Assembly (NCBI GenBank): GCA_003164045.1
Contig: PLRU01000059.1
Location: 6,669-70,668, forward strand
DNA length: 64,000 nucleotides
Reading direction: 5' to 3'
Origin: Candidatus Lustribacter telmatis
GTDB taxonomy: Bacteria; Vulcanimicrobiota; Vulcanimicrobiia; Vulcanimicrobiales; Vulcanimicrobiaceae
The notes under the pieces are model-generated. The model saw only the letters and a list, made by a program, of their open reading frames with translations. It ran no database searches and was not told the DNA's origin. This document shows, in pieces, positions 36,523 through 45,476 of this stretch. A program made the translations under genes and the position numbers. How positions within the stretch are numbered: position 1 is the first letter of the stretch; every line of letters starts with the position of its first letter.

Positions 36523-37683
36523 ATGGCACGCAAAAAAGCAGCGACCGCAACGGTTGACGCGCCGCAGATTCCGCTTGAAGAGCAGATCAAGAAGCTGCTT
36601 GAAAAAGGGAAGAAGCGCGGCTCGCTGACCTATGAAGAAGTGAATGCCGTTTTCGACAACGTCGAAGACGTCACGCCCGAACGCGTCGACGAACTGTTCG
36701 AAGAGATTGCGACGCTCGGAATCGAGGTCGTGGAAGAGCTGGCGAAAGAAGAGAAGCCGGAGACCGAGGCCGAGGAGGTCCCGATGCCGGCCGGTCTCGC
36801 GCTCGATGACCCGGTCCGGATGTATCTTAAGGAGATCGGCCGCGTCCCGCTCTTGTCGATGGACGACGAGAAGCGTCTGGCGATGGCGATTGAAGCCGGC
36901 GAAAAGGAAGCGCTCAAGAACGGCACCGCCGATAACGCGGTCGTGTTCCACGGCGAAGACGCAAAGCGGCGCCTGACCGAAGCAAATTTACGTCTCGTCG
37001 TGTCGATCGCGAAGAAGTACGTCGGCCGCGGCATGCTTTTCCTCGACCTCATCCAGGAAGGCAACCTGGGCCTGATCCGGGCCGTTGAAAAATTCGACTA
37101 CCGCAAGGGCTACAAATTTTCGACCTACGCCACGTGGTGGATCCGTCAAGCGATCACCCGCGCGCTGGCCGATCAAGCGCGTACCATCCGCATCCCGGTG
37201 CACATGGTCGAAACGATCAACCGGCTGATCAAGATCTCGCGCCAGCTGCTGCAAGAACTCGGTCGCGACCCGACGGTCGAAGAGATCGCCGGCGAGATGG
37301 GCCTTACCCCCGAGAAGGTTCGCGAAGTCATCAAGATCTCGCAAGAACCGATCTCGCTCGAAACGCCGATCGGCGAAGAAGAAGACTCGCATCTCGGCGA
37401 CTTCATCGAAGATCAGGAAGCGATTGCCCCGGCTGAGGCCGCGAGCGTCATGCTGCTCAAAGAGAAGATGCAGGACGTGCTCAAAAACCTCACCGAGCGC
37501 GAACGCAAGGTTTTGGTTTTACGCTTCGGCCTCGAAGACGGCCACCAGCGCACGCTCGAAGAAGTCGGCCAGGAGTTCGGCGTCACGCGCGAACGCATCC
37601 GCCAAATCGAGGCGAAGGCGCTGCGCAAGCTACGTCATCCGAGCCGCGGTAAAGCCCTCAAAGACTACTGGTCGAACGAGTAG
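36523..37683 (+). CDS. rpoD: Primary RNA polymerase sigma factor (sigma-70)
   Basis: [74 protein letters not shown]; region 4 [31 protein letters not shown]. Confidence 0.97.
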   Translation: MARKKAATATVDAPQIPLEEQIKKLLEKGKKRGSLTYEEVNAVFDNVEDVTPERVDELFEEIATLGIEVVEELAKEEKPETEAEEVPMPAGLALDDPVRMYLKEIGRVPLLSMDDEKRLAMAIEAGEKEALKNGTADNAVVFHGEDAKRRLTEANLRLVVSIAKKYVGRGMLFLDLIQEGNLGLIRAVEKFDYRKGYKFSTYATWWIRQAITRALADQARTIRIPVHMVETINRLIKISRQLLQELGRDPTVEEIAGEMGLTPEKVREVIKISQEPISLETPIGEEEDSHLGDFIEDQEAIAPAEAASVMLLKEKMQDVLKNLTERERKVLVLRFGLEDGHQRTLEEVGQEFGVTRERIRQIEAKALRKLRHPSRGKALKDYWSNE

Positions 37684-37708
37684 GCTTCGGGCTCGCCGCT
37701 CCGCGGGC

Positions 37709-37765
37709 TTAGAAGTGCGCTCCTTGGCCTTGAAGGCCGCCCGTCGGTGGGCGGAAGTTGAGGTT
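37709..37765 (-). pseudogene. Remnant duplicate of the C-terminal tail of the adjacent TonB-like gene
   Basis: Minus-strand reading NLNFRPPTGGLQGQGAHF* parallels NQDFRPATGGQMGPGGHI* at 37830-37886; no start codon or further homologous body seen. Confidence 0.5.
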
Positions 37766-37829
37766 GGGCCGATCACCCGCGATTATACGCCTGCCCTGTG
37801 ATGCTGGCAAATGCGCGGTGCGGCCGGGC

Positions 37830-38738
37830 TTAAATGTGGCCGCCGGGCCCCATCTGTCCGCCCGTCGCCGGCCGGAAGTCCTGGTTGCGCTGTTCGGTCT
37901 CATACGGCGAGAACTTCACGGCGAGGTAGTAGTCGGTGGTGACTGGTTTGCAGCGGTAGATTTGCGGCGCAAATTTTGACTTGCCCACCGTAACCGCGGC
38001 CGCAAGCTCGAAGGCCTTGTCGGATAACGGGTGGTCGATGCGCATCGCGTCGACCTTTCCGTCGTTCGCCAGTGCGAGCTTGACGATGATGTCGCCGTTG
38101 AAGTCCAACTTGCTTTTGTCGGGATAGACCGGCGGAACGTAGTTGGCCGTCGACGCATCGACGTTCGGCTTCGCACAGGTGAGTTTTTCTTCCGGAACCG
38201 GCGCCGGTGCGGGCAGCGGTGTCATCGCCGCGGACTGCGCGAGAAACGCCGGCCAGTCTTTCGCGCGATCGGGGAAGACGAAGACCTTCGTGTCTTCGAT
38301 GAGTCCCGCCGTCATCAGCGGCTTGCGCACGAACGGCGCGTGAACGGCGCAATCGCCGCCCTCGAGCGAACCGACGTACGCACTTTCGAACTGGGCCGGC
38401 GCGTCGAACTTGACGACAATCGGTTTTGGTAACGATTTGCCGTCGCGTTCGTCAACGGCGGTTAGGTCCTTGAACGGGATCGTATAACGCCCGCCGTTCA
38501 CGTATGCGGTAATGCTGCCGCTGGCAGCGCCGGCGACGTCGTCGGACCACACCGTGAACGCAAGTTCGTCAGCCAGCCCGGGCAGCGCATAGACGCGCAC
38601 GTGAAGCGGACAGTAGTCGGTCGCCGTTGTCTCGGAGGCGGGCGCGGTCTGCGCAAGGACCGGCGCGCCCAGCATGCCGGAGAAAGCTAGAGCACTAATC
38701 GCGCCGGCAGCCATTGTAACCGCTTGTCTTACGCCCAT
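37830..38738 (-). CDS. Exported protein with TonB C-terminal-like domain
   Basis: VPPVYPDKSKLDFNGDIIVKLALANDGKVDAMRIDHPLSDKAFELAAAVTVGKSKFAPQIYRCKPV...DYYLAVKF; signal peptide from MGVRQAVTMAAGAISALAFSG. Confidence 0.65.
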   Translation of the reverse strand: MGVRQAVTMAAGAISALAFSGMLGAPVLAQTAPASETTATDYCPLHVRVYALPGLADELAFTVWSDDVAGAASGSITAYVNGGRYTIPFKDLTAVDERDGKSLPKPIVVKFDAPAQFESAYVGSLEGGDCAVHAPFVRKPLMTAGLIEDTKVFVFPDRAKDWPAFLAQSAAMTPLPAPAPVPEEKLTCAKPNVDASTANYVPPVYPDKSKLDFNGDIIVKLALANDGKVDAMRIDHPLSDKAFELAAAVTVGKSKFAPQIYRCKPVTTDYYLAVKFSPYETEQRNQDFRPATGGQMGPGGHI

Positions 38739-38905
38739 GTGGGCGCGCTTTCTGCGCAAAACGGGGTGACTCCCGGGCCATCTGTTCGGCGTTGTCATTA
38801 CTCTCGTTCGGTTTCATTGTTGCGTGAATTCAACGACGAAGAAACAATCGGATCGAATGGTCGCCCACACGCGACGACCTTTGGTGGCCGTCGCGTATGC
38901 TTCAG

Positions 38906-39622
38906 TTATTTTTGCGAAGGGGTGACGTTCGGGTTGGCGTCGGCCCATGCACCGTCGGGATTCGGGAGCACCCAGGCGATGAGGTCCCACATGGCGGGGT
39001 GGAGGAAGACGAACTTCACCTGATCGGGGCTGGTGAGTCCGGGCAGGCCCGTCTTGACCAGTGCCGCTTTGTTCGCCGGAATATCGGGCACGTTTTCGCT
39101 TGGATCGCCGCCCGCATCGGTAAAGCGCGCCACCGGCATCGCGCCGAGTTTCAGCGTGCCGTCGGCGGCGGTGAAGCCCCAGTGCATGTGCGCGCTGCGG
39201 CGCGTCCAGCGCGATGGATCGATCGCATAGCCGAACAGCGTTGCGGGCACGGCCGGCGATTGCGCCATGAGCACGGTGTAGTCGACGCCGAGCAGACGGC
39301 CGTTGACGTCGTACCAAAGCTGGTTGGGCATGTCGAGGTCGATCGAGTTCCACACCTTGAGATTGACGTAACTGATCGCGCCGGTTTTATCTTCCCCGGT
39401 GTACTGGAAGAAGCCGGCTTTGGTAGCTGCGGCGACCGTTGCGAAACGCGCCGGAATTTCGCGCTGGATGCGCGCGATGAACGGCGCTTCCGCCGCGGTC
39501 GGCATGGGCGACATCTTGGGCGCCGTCATGGGCGGCGTCGCCATCGGCATCGCTTGCGCGAGGGCACCCGATGGCGCGAACGCTCCGGCGGCAATGAGCG
39601 TGAGAACGGTGTGTCGATTCAT
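38906..39622 (-). CDS. Exported protein of unknown function, Met-rich N-terminus (tandem paralog 2)
   Basis: Signal peptide then MPMATPPMTAPKMSPMPTA; shares LWYDVNGRLLG, HMHWGFTAADG, LTSPDQVKFVF, LPNPDGAWADANPNV with the upstream gene. Confidence 0.6.
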   Translation of the reverse strand: MNRHTVLTLIAAGAFAPSGALAQAMPMATPPMTAPKMSPMPTAAEAPFIARIQREIPARFATVAAATKAGFFQYTGEDKTGAISYVNLKVWNSIDLDMPNQLWYDVNGRLLGVDYTVLMAQSPAVPATLFGYAIDPSRWTRRSAHMHWGFTAADGTLKLGAMPVARFTDAGGDPSENVPDIPANKAALVKTGLPGLTSPDQVKFVFLHPAMWDLIAWVLPNPDGAWADANPNVTPSQK

Positions 39623-39635
39623 GTACGGCTCCCGG

Positions 39636-40343
39636 TTAGGTCTGACGTTCGACGGGTGCTTTGCCTTGGTTCGGTGACGGTTTGACGTTCGGGTTGAGAT
39701 CGGCGAATTGGCCGCTCGGATTCGGGATCAGCCACATCTGGGCGTCCCAATTGCTGAGCAGCGCGAAGACGAACGCCACTTGGTCCGGCGACGTCGCTTT
39801 CCCGAGCTTCACCAGATCCGCGGCGGTCGGATGGAGCGGATCGAGACCGGCGGCCGTGAAGTCGGACGCGCGCACGAACAAGCCGTAGTCGATCGAACCG
39901 TCGGCACGTTTGATGCCGTAGTGAACGTGCAGCGGAATTTTGTGAAAACGTGCGGCTTGTAAGCCGAAAAGCGTGGGTGCATCCGGATGCGCTGCGACCG
40001 TTTGCGAGAAATCGCCGCCTAGCAGTTTGCCGTTTACGTCGTACCACAGCTGCTGCGGATGCGCGACGTCGGGCGTTTCAAAATATTTCGGATTTTCGTA
40101 ACTGATCGCGCCGCTGCGATCCTCGTTGTTGAAGCGGTAATAGCCGGCCTTGGCCGCCGCGGCGGGATTGGGGTAGAGCTTCTGCAGCGTCGCCGACGCT
40201 TGATCGTAGAAGCTCTGCTCGGCGGGCGTCATCGGTGCTTGGGGCGGCGGAGGCGGAGCCATCGGCATCGTCATTTGCGCGGCGGCGATCGACGGTACGA
40301 GGGCGAGGGCGGCACAAAATAGCAGGGCGCGACATCGTTTCAT
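39636..40343 (-). CDS. Exported protein of unknown function, Met/Pro-rich N-terminus (tandem paralog 1)
   Basis: MKRCRALLFCAALALVPSIAAAQMTMPMAPPPPP; LWYDVNGKLLG, HVHYGIKRADG, ATSPDQVAFVF, IPNPSGQFADLNPNV. Confidence 0.6.
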   Translation of the reverse strand: MKRCRALLFCAALALVPSIAAAQMTMPMAPPPPPQAPMTPAEQSFYDQASATLQKLYPNPAAAAKAGYYRFNNEDRSGAISYENPKYFETPDVAHPQQLWYDVNGKLLGGDFSQTVAAHPDAPTLFGLQAARFHKIPLHVHYGIKRADGSIDYGLFVRASDFTAAGLDPLHPTAADLVKLGKATSPDQVAFVFALLSNWDAQMWLIPNPSGQFADLNPNVKPSPNQGKAPVERQT

Positions 40344-40393
40344 GCCGCGGCCTTCGGCGTAGCGCGTCCGGCGCCCGCAAGAATCTTTCAGAC

Positions 40394-41872
40394 TCAGACG
40401 ACCGCGTCGCTCGGTAGTGTTGCGGCCCGGGGGGCGTAGGCATTCCACGCCGCGCCCAGCCGTTCGACGCCCGCCAACAGCACGTCAGGATCGAGGACGA
40501 AGGGTAGCCGCAGGCGCCGCGCATGCCGTTCCGCCGAAGAAAATACGGGACCCGGCGCGAGCGTCACGCCGAAGCGCGCGGCCTCGACTGCAAAGCTGGC
40601 CGAATCGCCGTGCGGCAGCTCGATCCACAGTGACGATCCGCCGCAGGGTTCGTTCCGGCTCCACGACGGCAACTCGCTCTCGAGCGCACCGACCAGCGTG
40701 CGATAACGCAAGGTGAGCTGCTCGCGCCGTTCCGCTCGAACGCGATCTCGCAACGGCAGCAGTTCGGCGCACAGGGCTTGGCCGACGAGCGAAGTGCCGA
40801 GGTCGGCCACGATTTTGAGTGGCGCGATCCGGCTGATCATGTGCGCCTCACCGCGCACCCAGCCGATGCGCAGGCCGCCCCAAAAGAGCTTGCAAGCCGA
40901 TCCGATCGTGAGCACCGTGGCGCCGGTTGCGAGCGCAGCGATCGGCGGCGGTGGCTCGATATCGTGGATCGAGATGTCGCACAGCGTCTCGTCCTCGACG
41001 ATCGTCCAGCCCGCGCGTTCGGCCATTTCCGCGACGTGCCGGCGGCGCTCGGCCGAGAGCACCGTTCCGGTGGGGTTGTTGTACGTGGTCGCGATGTAGA
41101 CGGCGGCCGGCACCCGCGCGGCCGGCAGCCGCTCGAGTTCCTCGACATTGGCGCCGTCGGCATCGACGCCGATCGCCACGATGTCGGCACCGGCGGCGCG
41201 GAACGCGTCGAGCGAGGCGGGGTTGGTCGGATCTTCCATCGCGACGCGGTCGCCGCGGAAGAGTTGAGCGACCAGTGCGATCGCCTGTTGGGCGCCGCTG
41301 GTGACGATGATCTGCTCGGCTTGCGTCGGCAGACCGCGCGCCGTGTAGCCGCGGGCGATCTCGCGGCGCAGCGCGGGCAGGCCGAGCGGCAGATAGCCGG
41401 GCGTTTCGCGCGAGAGCCGCTGGAGCTGCTTAGCGAGCCGCTCGCCGGCGGGCGCGAGTTCGCGCGATCCCGGCAACGCGGCGATCGTGAACTCGACCAT
41501 TTGGCGCGGACCGTCGTGGTTGTCGACGATCGAGACGAGGTGGCCTGGTGAGAATCGGCCCCCACGAGCCAGCGGCCCGGGCGGTCCAGCGTAGGTGCCG
41601 CTACCCCGCTGCGTGTGCGCGCGGCCCTCGGTCTTGAGCCGGTCGTACGCGGCCACGACGGTACTGCGGCTGATCCCGAGCCGCTGCGCGAGATCGCGCT
41701 CCGAGGGCAGACGGGTGCCGGCGGCAATCGTGCCGCGCAGCACGGCCGACTCGAGTGCCGTGGCCAGCCGGGCCAGCATTGGACCGGACCCGCGGGTCCA
41801 ATCCGTGAGCGCCGCGGCGACGTCGGCGACCTGCGCGTGCGGCGTGGACCCGGCGCTGCGTTCGAGTGGCAT
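40394..41872 (-). CDS. MocR-type PLP-dependent transcriptional regulator (GntR HTH + aminotransferase domain)
   Basis: LRGTIAAGTRLPSERDLAQRLGISRSTVVAAYDRLKTEGRAHTQRGSGTY plus class I aminotransferase-like ATTYNNPTGTVLSAERR, IGSACKLFWGGLRIGW; ATG 41872. Confidence 0.9.
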   Translation of the reverse strand: MPLERSAGSTPHAQVADVAAALTDWTRGSGPMLARLATALESAVLRGTIAAGTRLPSERDLAQRLGISRSTVVAAYDRLKTEGRAHTQRGSGTYAGPPGPLARGGRFSPGHLVSIVDNHDGPRQMVEFTIAALPGSRELAPAGERLAKQLQRLSRETPGYLPLGLPALRREIARGYTARGLPTQAEQIIVTSGAQQAIALVAQLFRGDRVAMEDPTNPASLDAFRAAGADIVAIGVDADGANVEELERLPAARVPAAVYIATTYNNPTGTVLSAERRRHVAEMAERAGWTIVEDETLCDISIHDIEPPPPIAALATGATVLTIGSACKLFWGGLRIGWVRGEAHMISRIAPLKIVADLGTSLVGQALCAELLPLRDRVRAERREQLTLRYRTLVGALESELPSWSRNEPCGGSSLWIELPHGDSASFAVEAARFGVTLAPGPVFSSAERHARRLRLPFVLDPDVLLAGVERLGAAWNAYAPRAATLPSDAVV

Positions 41873-41921
41873 GGTGCGTGGCTTCGCTGGCGTCCTCAAC
41901 CATTCCATCGTACGCGCACAT

Positions 41922-43616
41922 ATGGTGGGGGTCATGGTATTGGAGACGGATGTTCTGATCGTCGGCGCCGGCGCGGCGGGTTTGATGGCGGCACGAGCCG
42001 CGAGTGCGGCCGGCGCATCGGTCGTGATCGTGGACAAGAGCATCATCGGGCGCGGCGGGGCCACGATCATGGCGCAGATGACGACCGCGGTCGCTCTCGG
42101 TGCCGCGGAACCCGACTCAACCGAACTGCACGCCGAGGATACGTGGATCGGCAGCCGCGATCTCGGCGACCGGGCGATCATCGACGTGATCTGCGCGCGC
42201 GGACCCGAAGTGATCCGCGAAGTGGAAGGCTACGGCGCGAATTGGGCGCGCACGCCCGACGGCGCATACAGTCAGGTATTTGCGCCGGGCCATTCGCGCA
42301 AGCGCTGCGTCTACGTCGACGTGCTGCGCACGGGCGATGCGGTCTCGCAAGCGCTGCGCAGCGTCGTGCGGCGCGACGGCAACGTGGTGCGGCTCTCCAA
42401 CGTCATGCTGACCAAACTTGCGAAAGAGGGCGACCGGGTTACCGGCGCGCTCGGCTTCGCGATCGAAGCGCTCGAACCGGTCGGCATCTCGGCGAAGACC
42501 ACGATCGTGGCCACCGGCGGTCTCACGTTTCTCTACGCCCGCAACAGCGCATCGTCGAACATGACGGGCGACGGATTTCTGCTCGCCGCCGAAGCGGGCG
42601 CGACGCTGCGCGACATGGAGATGGTGCAGTTCTTCCCGATCGCCCATCTCTATCCGCCGCTCGTGCAGCTCGATCCGATCATGTGGGATCCGTTCCGCTA
42701 CAAACTCGGCGGCCGGCTGCTCAACGGCAAGGGTGAAGAATTTCTCGGCGAGAGCGGCGATGCGTCCGGCGCGTACACCACGCCGCGCGACACTGCCACC
42801 TACAAGATTTTCCAAGAAGTCGAAGAGGGCCGCGGTTCGCCGCACGGCGGCGCGTATCTCGATTTCCGCATGGTGCCGGCGGAGGATCTCAAAGCGGGCT
42901 TCGGTCCGGTGATCGATATCTTGGCACGCCAGGGCATCGATCTCACGCGCGACATGGTCGAAGTGGCGCCGATGGCGCACTTCATGCTCGGCGGCATCGC
43001 GGTCGATGTGGCGATGCAGACCGGAGTCGATGGATTGCTCGCCTGCGGCGAGGCGATCGGGGGCATGCACGGTGCGAACCGTCTCTCCGGGAACGCCATC
43101 ACCGAAGCCCTCGTCACCGGCCGCATCGCCGGCGAGACGGCCGTCACGCGCCGCGACGTCGCGCGCGCGCCGATCGATGCCGCGCTCGCACGCGAGTGGG
43201 CGGAACTGCAAGCGTTCTGGCATCCGCGCGCGGTGGCGCGCGACGAAGCGCCGATCGACGAACTCAAAGCGCGCCTGCAGCGCACGATGTGGGAAAATGC
43301 CGGACCGTTGCGTACCGGCGAGAAACTCGCCCAGGCGCTCACCGACGTGCGCGCCCTGGCGGCCGAGAGCGCGGACATCGCGCTCGCACCGGTGGAGGCG
43401 TTCGCGCTGACGCTGCAAGAGAAAGTGGAATTGCGCATCATGCTCGCGGTGGCGGAATCGATCGTGCTGCCGGCGATCGAGCGGCGCGAGTCGCGCGGCG
43501 CACACGTGCGGCTCGATTTTCCGGAGCAAGACGCGGTGGCCGTCGCGCGATTTCTCACCCGCAGCGGAGACGGCTGGTCGGTGACGTCGCGCGAGACGAC
43601 GGCGGTGACGGCATGA
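41922..43616 (+). CDS. FAD-binding fumarate reductase/succinate dehydrogenase flavoprotein-like subunit
   Basis: DVLIVGAGAAGLMAARAASAAGASVVIVDK, GRGGATIMAQM, GLLACGEAIGGMHGANRLSGNAITEALVTGRIAGE; ATG 41922 or 41934. Confidence 0.85.
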   Translation: MVGVMVLETDVLIVGAGAAGLMAARAASAAGASVVIVDKSIIGRGGATIMAQMTTAVALGAAEPDSTELHAEDTWIGSRDLGDRAIIDVICARGPEVIREVEGYGANWARTPDGAYSQVFAPGHSRKRCVYVDVLRTGDAVSQALRSVVRRDGNVVRLSNVMLTKLAKEGDRVTGALGFAIEALEPVGISAKTTIVATGGLTFLYARNSASSNMTGDGFLLAAEAGATLRDMEMVQFFPIAHLYPPLVQLDPIMWDPFRYKLGGRLLNGKGEEFLGESGDASGAYTTPRDTATYKIFQEVEEGRGSPHGGAYLDFRMVPAEDLKAGFGPVIDILARQGIDLTRDMVEVAPMAHFMLGGIAVDVAMQTGVDGLLACGEAIGGMHGANRLSGNAITEALVTGRIAGETAVTRRDVARAPIDAALAREWAELQAFWHPRAVARDEAPIDELKARLQRTMWENAGPLRTGEKLAQALTDVRALAAESADIALAPVEAFALTLQEKVELRIMLAVAESIVLPAIERRESRGAHVRLDFPEQDAVAVARFLTRSGDGWSVTSRETTAVTA

Positions 43617-43927
43617 GCGAACAAACGACGACGCTCGCAATCACGCGCGCGGTCCCCGGCGGCGAAGCGCGCGTGGAAGAACACACGATTCCTTATCACG
43701 ACGGCCTAACGCTGCTCGACGCCATCATCTGGATTCGCCGCCATCAAGACCCCTCGCTCGCAGTGCGTTTTTCGTGCAAGGCCAACGCGTGCAAGGAATG
43801 CTCCGCGACGATCGACGGCAAGCCCGGATTTCTCTGCGCGCAGCGCGCCGTTCCCGAGGCGACGACGCGGATCGAACCGCTGAAGAAGCCGCGCTTGATC
43901 CGCGATCTCGTGACCGAGCTCTATTGA
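43613..43927 (+). CDS. Short [2Fe-2S] ferredoxin-like protein (SdhB/FrdB N-terminal domain only)
   Basis: CKANACKECSATIDGKPGFLC = C-x4-C-x2-C-x11-C; ATGA overlap with the flavoprotein gene. Confidence 0.85.
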   Translation: MSEQTTTLAITRAVPGGEARVEEHTIPYHDGLTLLDAIIWIRRHQDPSLAVRFSCKANACKECSATIDGKPGFLCAQRAVPEATTRIEPLKKPRLIRDLVTELY

Positions 43928-44691
43928 ACGCAACCACGGCCGATGCCGTGACGATCCGCGACTTGCGAATCGTCTATTCATCCGGCCGGCAGCAAACGTT
44001 GGCCGTCGACGGCGCGACCCTCTCGGTCGGTGAGGGCGAATTCGTCGCGCTGGTCGGCCCGAGCGGTTGCGGCAAATCGACGATCCTCAAAGTCGTAGCG
44101 GGTCTGATCGCGGCGAGCGCGGGCAGCGTGCTCGTCGGCGACGAACCGGTGCGCGGCGTTCCCGACGGCGTCGGCATGGTGTTTCAGAACGACGCGCTGC
44201 TGCCGTGGAAGACCGTGCGCGACAACGTGCGGTTACCGCTCGCTCTGCGCGGCCTGACGAACCGCGAACAAGACGCCGAGATCGCGCGTTTGCTCGAGCT
44301 CGTGCAGCTCACCGGCTTCGAGGACTTCTACCCGCGCGCGCTCTCCGGCGGCATGCGCAAACGGGTTGCGCTCGCGCGTACGCTGGCCTACGATCCGCGG
44401 CTCTTCCTGATGGACGAACCGTTCGGGCCGCTCGACGCGCAGACGCGCATCTTGATCGGCCGCGAATTTCTCGCCATCTGGGAGCGGCTTGGCAAGAGCG
44501 TGCTGTTCGTGACGCACGATGTTGAAGAAGCGATCGCCCTCGCCGACCGCGTGCTCGTGATGTCGCCGCGTCCGGGCCGGATCGTAGCGGAGTTTCCGAT
44601 CGATCTGCCGCGCCCGCGCGATTACGAAGAGATTCGCTTCGAGCCCCAATTCCGCGACCTGCAGCGCGCGATCTGGCATGCGCTCACGTGA
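43924..44691 (+). CDS. ABC transporter ATP-binding protein (nitrate/sulfonate/taurine family)
   Basis: Walker A GPSGCGKST, signature LSGGMRKRVALARTL, Walker B LFLMDEPFGPLD; likely TTG start overlapping the previous stop. Confidence 0.95.
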   Translation: MNATTADAVTIRDLRIVYSSGRQQTLAVDGATLSVGEGEFVALVGPSGCGKSTILKVVAGLIAASAGSVLVGDEPVRGVPDGVGMVFQNDALLPWKTVRDNVRLPLALRGLTNREQDAEIARLLELVQLTGFEDFYPRALSGGMRKRVALARTLAYDPRLFLMDEPFGPLDAQTRILIGREFLAIWERLGKSVLFVTHDVEEAIALADRVLVMSPRPGRIVAEFPIDLPRPRDYEEIRFEPQFRDLQRAIWHALT

Positions 44692-45449
44692 GGGAAACGA
44701 AGCAATCGCCGCTCGCGCTCTGGCTCGGACGGTTGATCGTCGGCGTCGTCGTGCTCGGGTTCTGGGAGTTCACGTCGGGCCGCTGGTACAACGATTTCTG
44801 GGTCAGCCGGCCCTCGGCGATTGCCGGGCGCGTGTGGCTGCTGCTCGTCAACGGCGATCTGTGGTTCCATTTGCAGGCGACGCTCGAGGAGACGATCGCG
44901 GGGCTTTTGCTCGGCATCGTCGCCGGCACGATCCTCGGCGTGGGCCTCGCCTCGAGCGGCCGGCTCGCCGGCTGGGTCCATCCCTACGTGATGGCGGTCT
45001 ACAGCTTGCCGAAGGTCGCGCTAGCGCCGCTCTTCGTCGTCTGGTTCGGCATCGGGCTTCCGTCCAAGATCGTCATGGTGACCTCGCTCGTGATCTTCGT
45101 CGCGTTCTACAACGCCTACGAAGGCGTGCGCAACATCGATCCGGATCTGCTCGACATGATGAAGACCTACAAGGCGCAACGGCTGCCGACGCTGGAATGG
45201 GTCATTCTGCCCTCGATCGCCGTCTGGTTCTTCACCAGCTTGCGCCTAGGGATCGGTCTCGCGCTGATCGGCTCGGTTATTGCCGAGCTCGAGGGCTCGA
45301 ACCGCGGAATCGGCTACTACATCACGAAATCAGGGAATTCGCTCGACACCACCGGCATCTTCGCCGGCCTCTTCATCATCATGCTCGTGGCGCTGGCCCT
45401 CGAAGCTTTCGTCGGGGCGGCCGAACGCCGCATCCTCCGCTACCGCTGA
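44688..45449 (+). CDS. ABC transporter permease (SsuC/TauC-like)
   Basis: ATLEETIAGLLLGIVAGTILGVGLASS, YSLPKVALAPLFVVWFGIGLPSKIVMV; GTG overlap with the ATPase gene. Confidence 0.92.
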   Translation: MRETKQSPLALWLGRLIVGVVVLGFWEFTSGRWYNDFWVSRPSAIAGRVWLLLVNGDLWFHLQATLEETIAGLLLGIVAGTILGVGLASSGRLAGWVHPYVMAVYSLPKVALAPLFVVWFGIGLPSKIVMVTSLVIFVAFYNAYEGVRNIDPDLLDMMKTYKAQRLPTLEWVILPSIAVWFFTSLRLGIGLALIGSVIAELEGSNRGIGYYITKSGNSLDTTGIFAGLFIIMLVALALEAFVGAAERRILRYR

Positions 45450-45476
45450 CCGTCGTTCTCTCGAAAGGAAACTCCG

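Noticed and set aside
42117-43640. 507-aa minus ORF opposite the flavoprotein gene
   Set aside because: Shadow ORF typical of codon-position GC bias; the plus strand has clear FAD motifs
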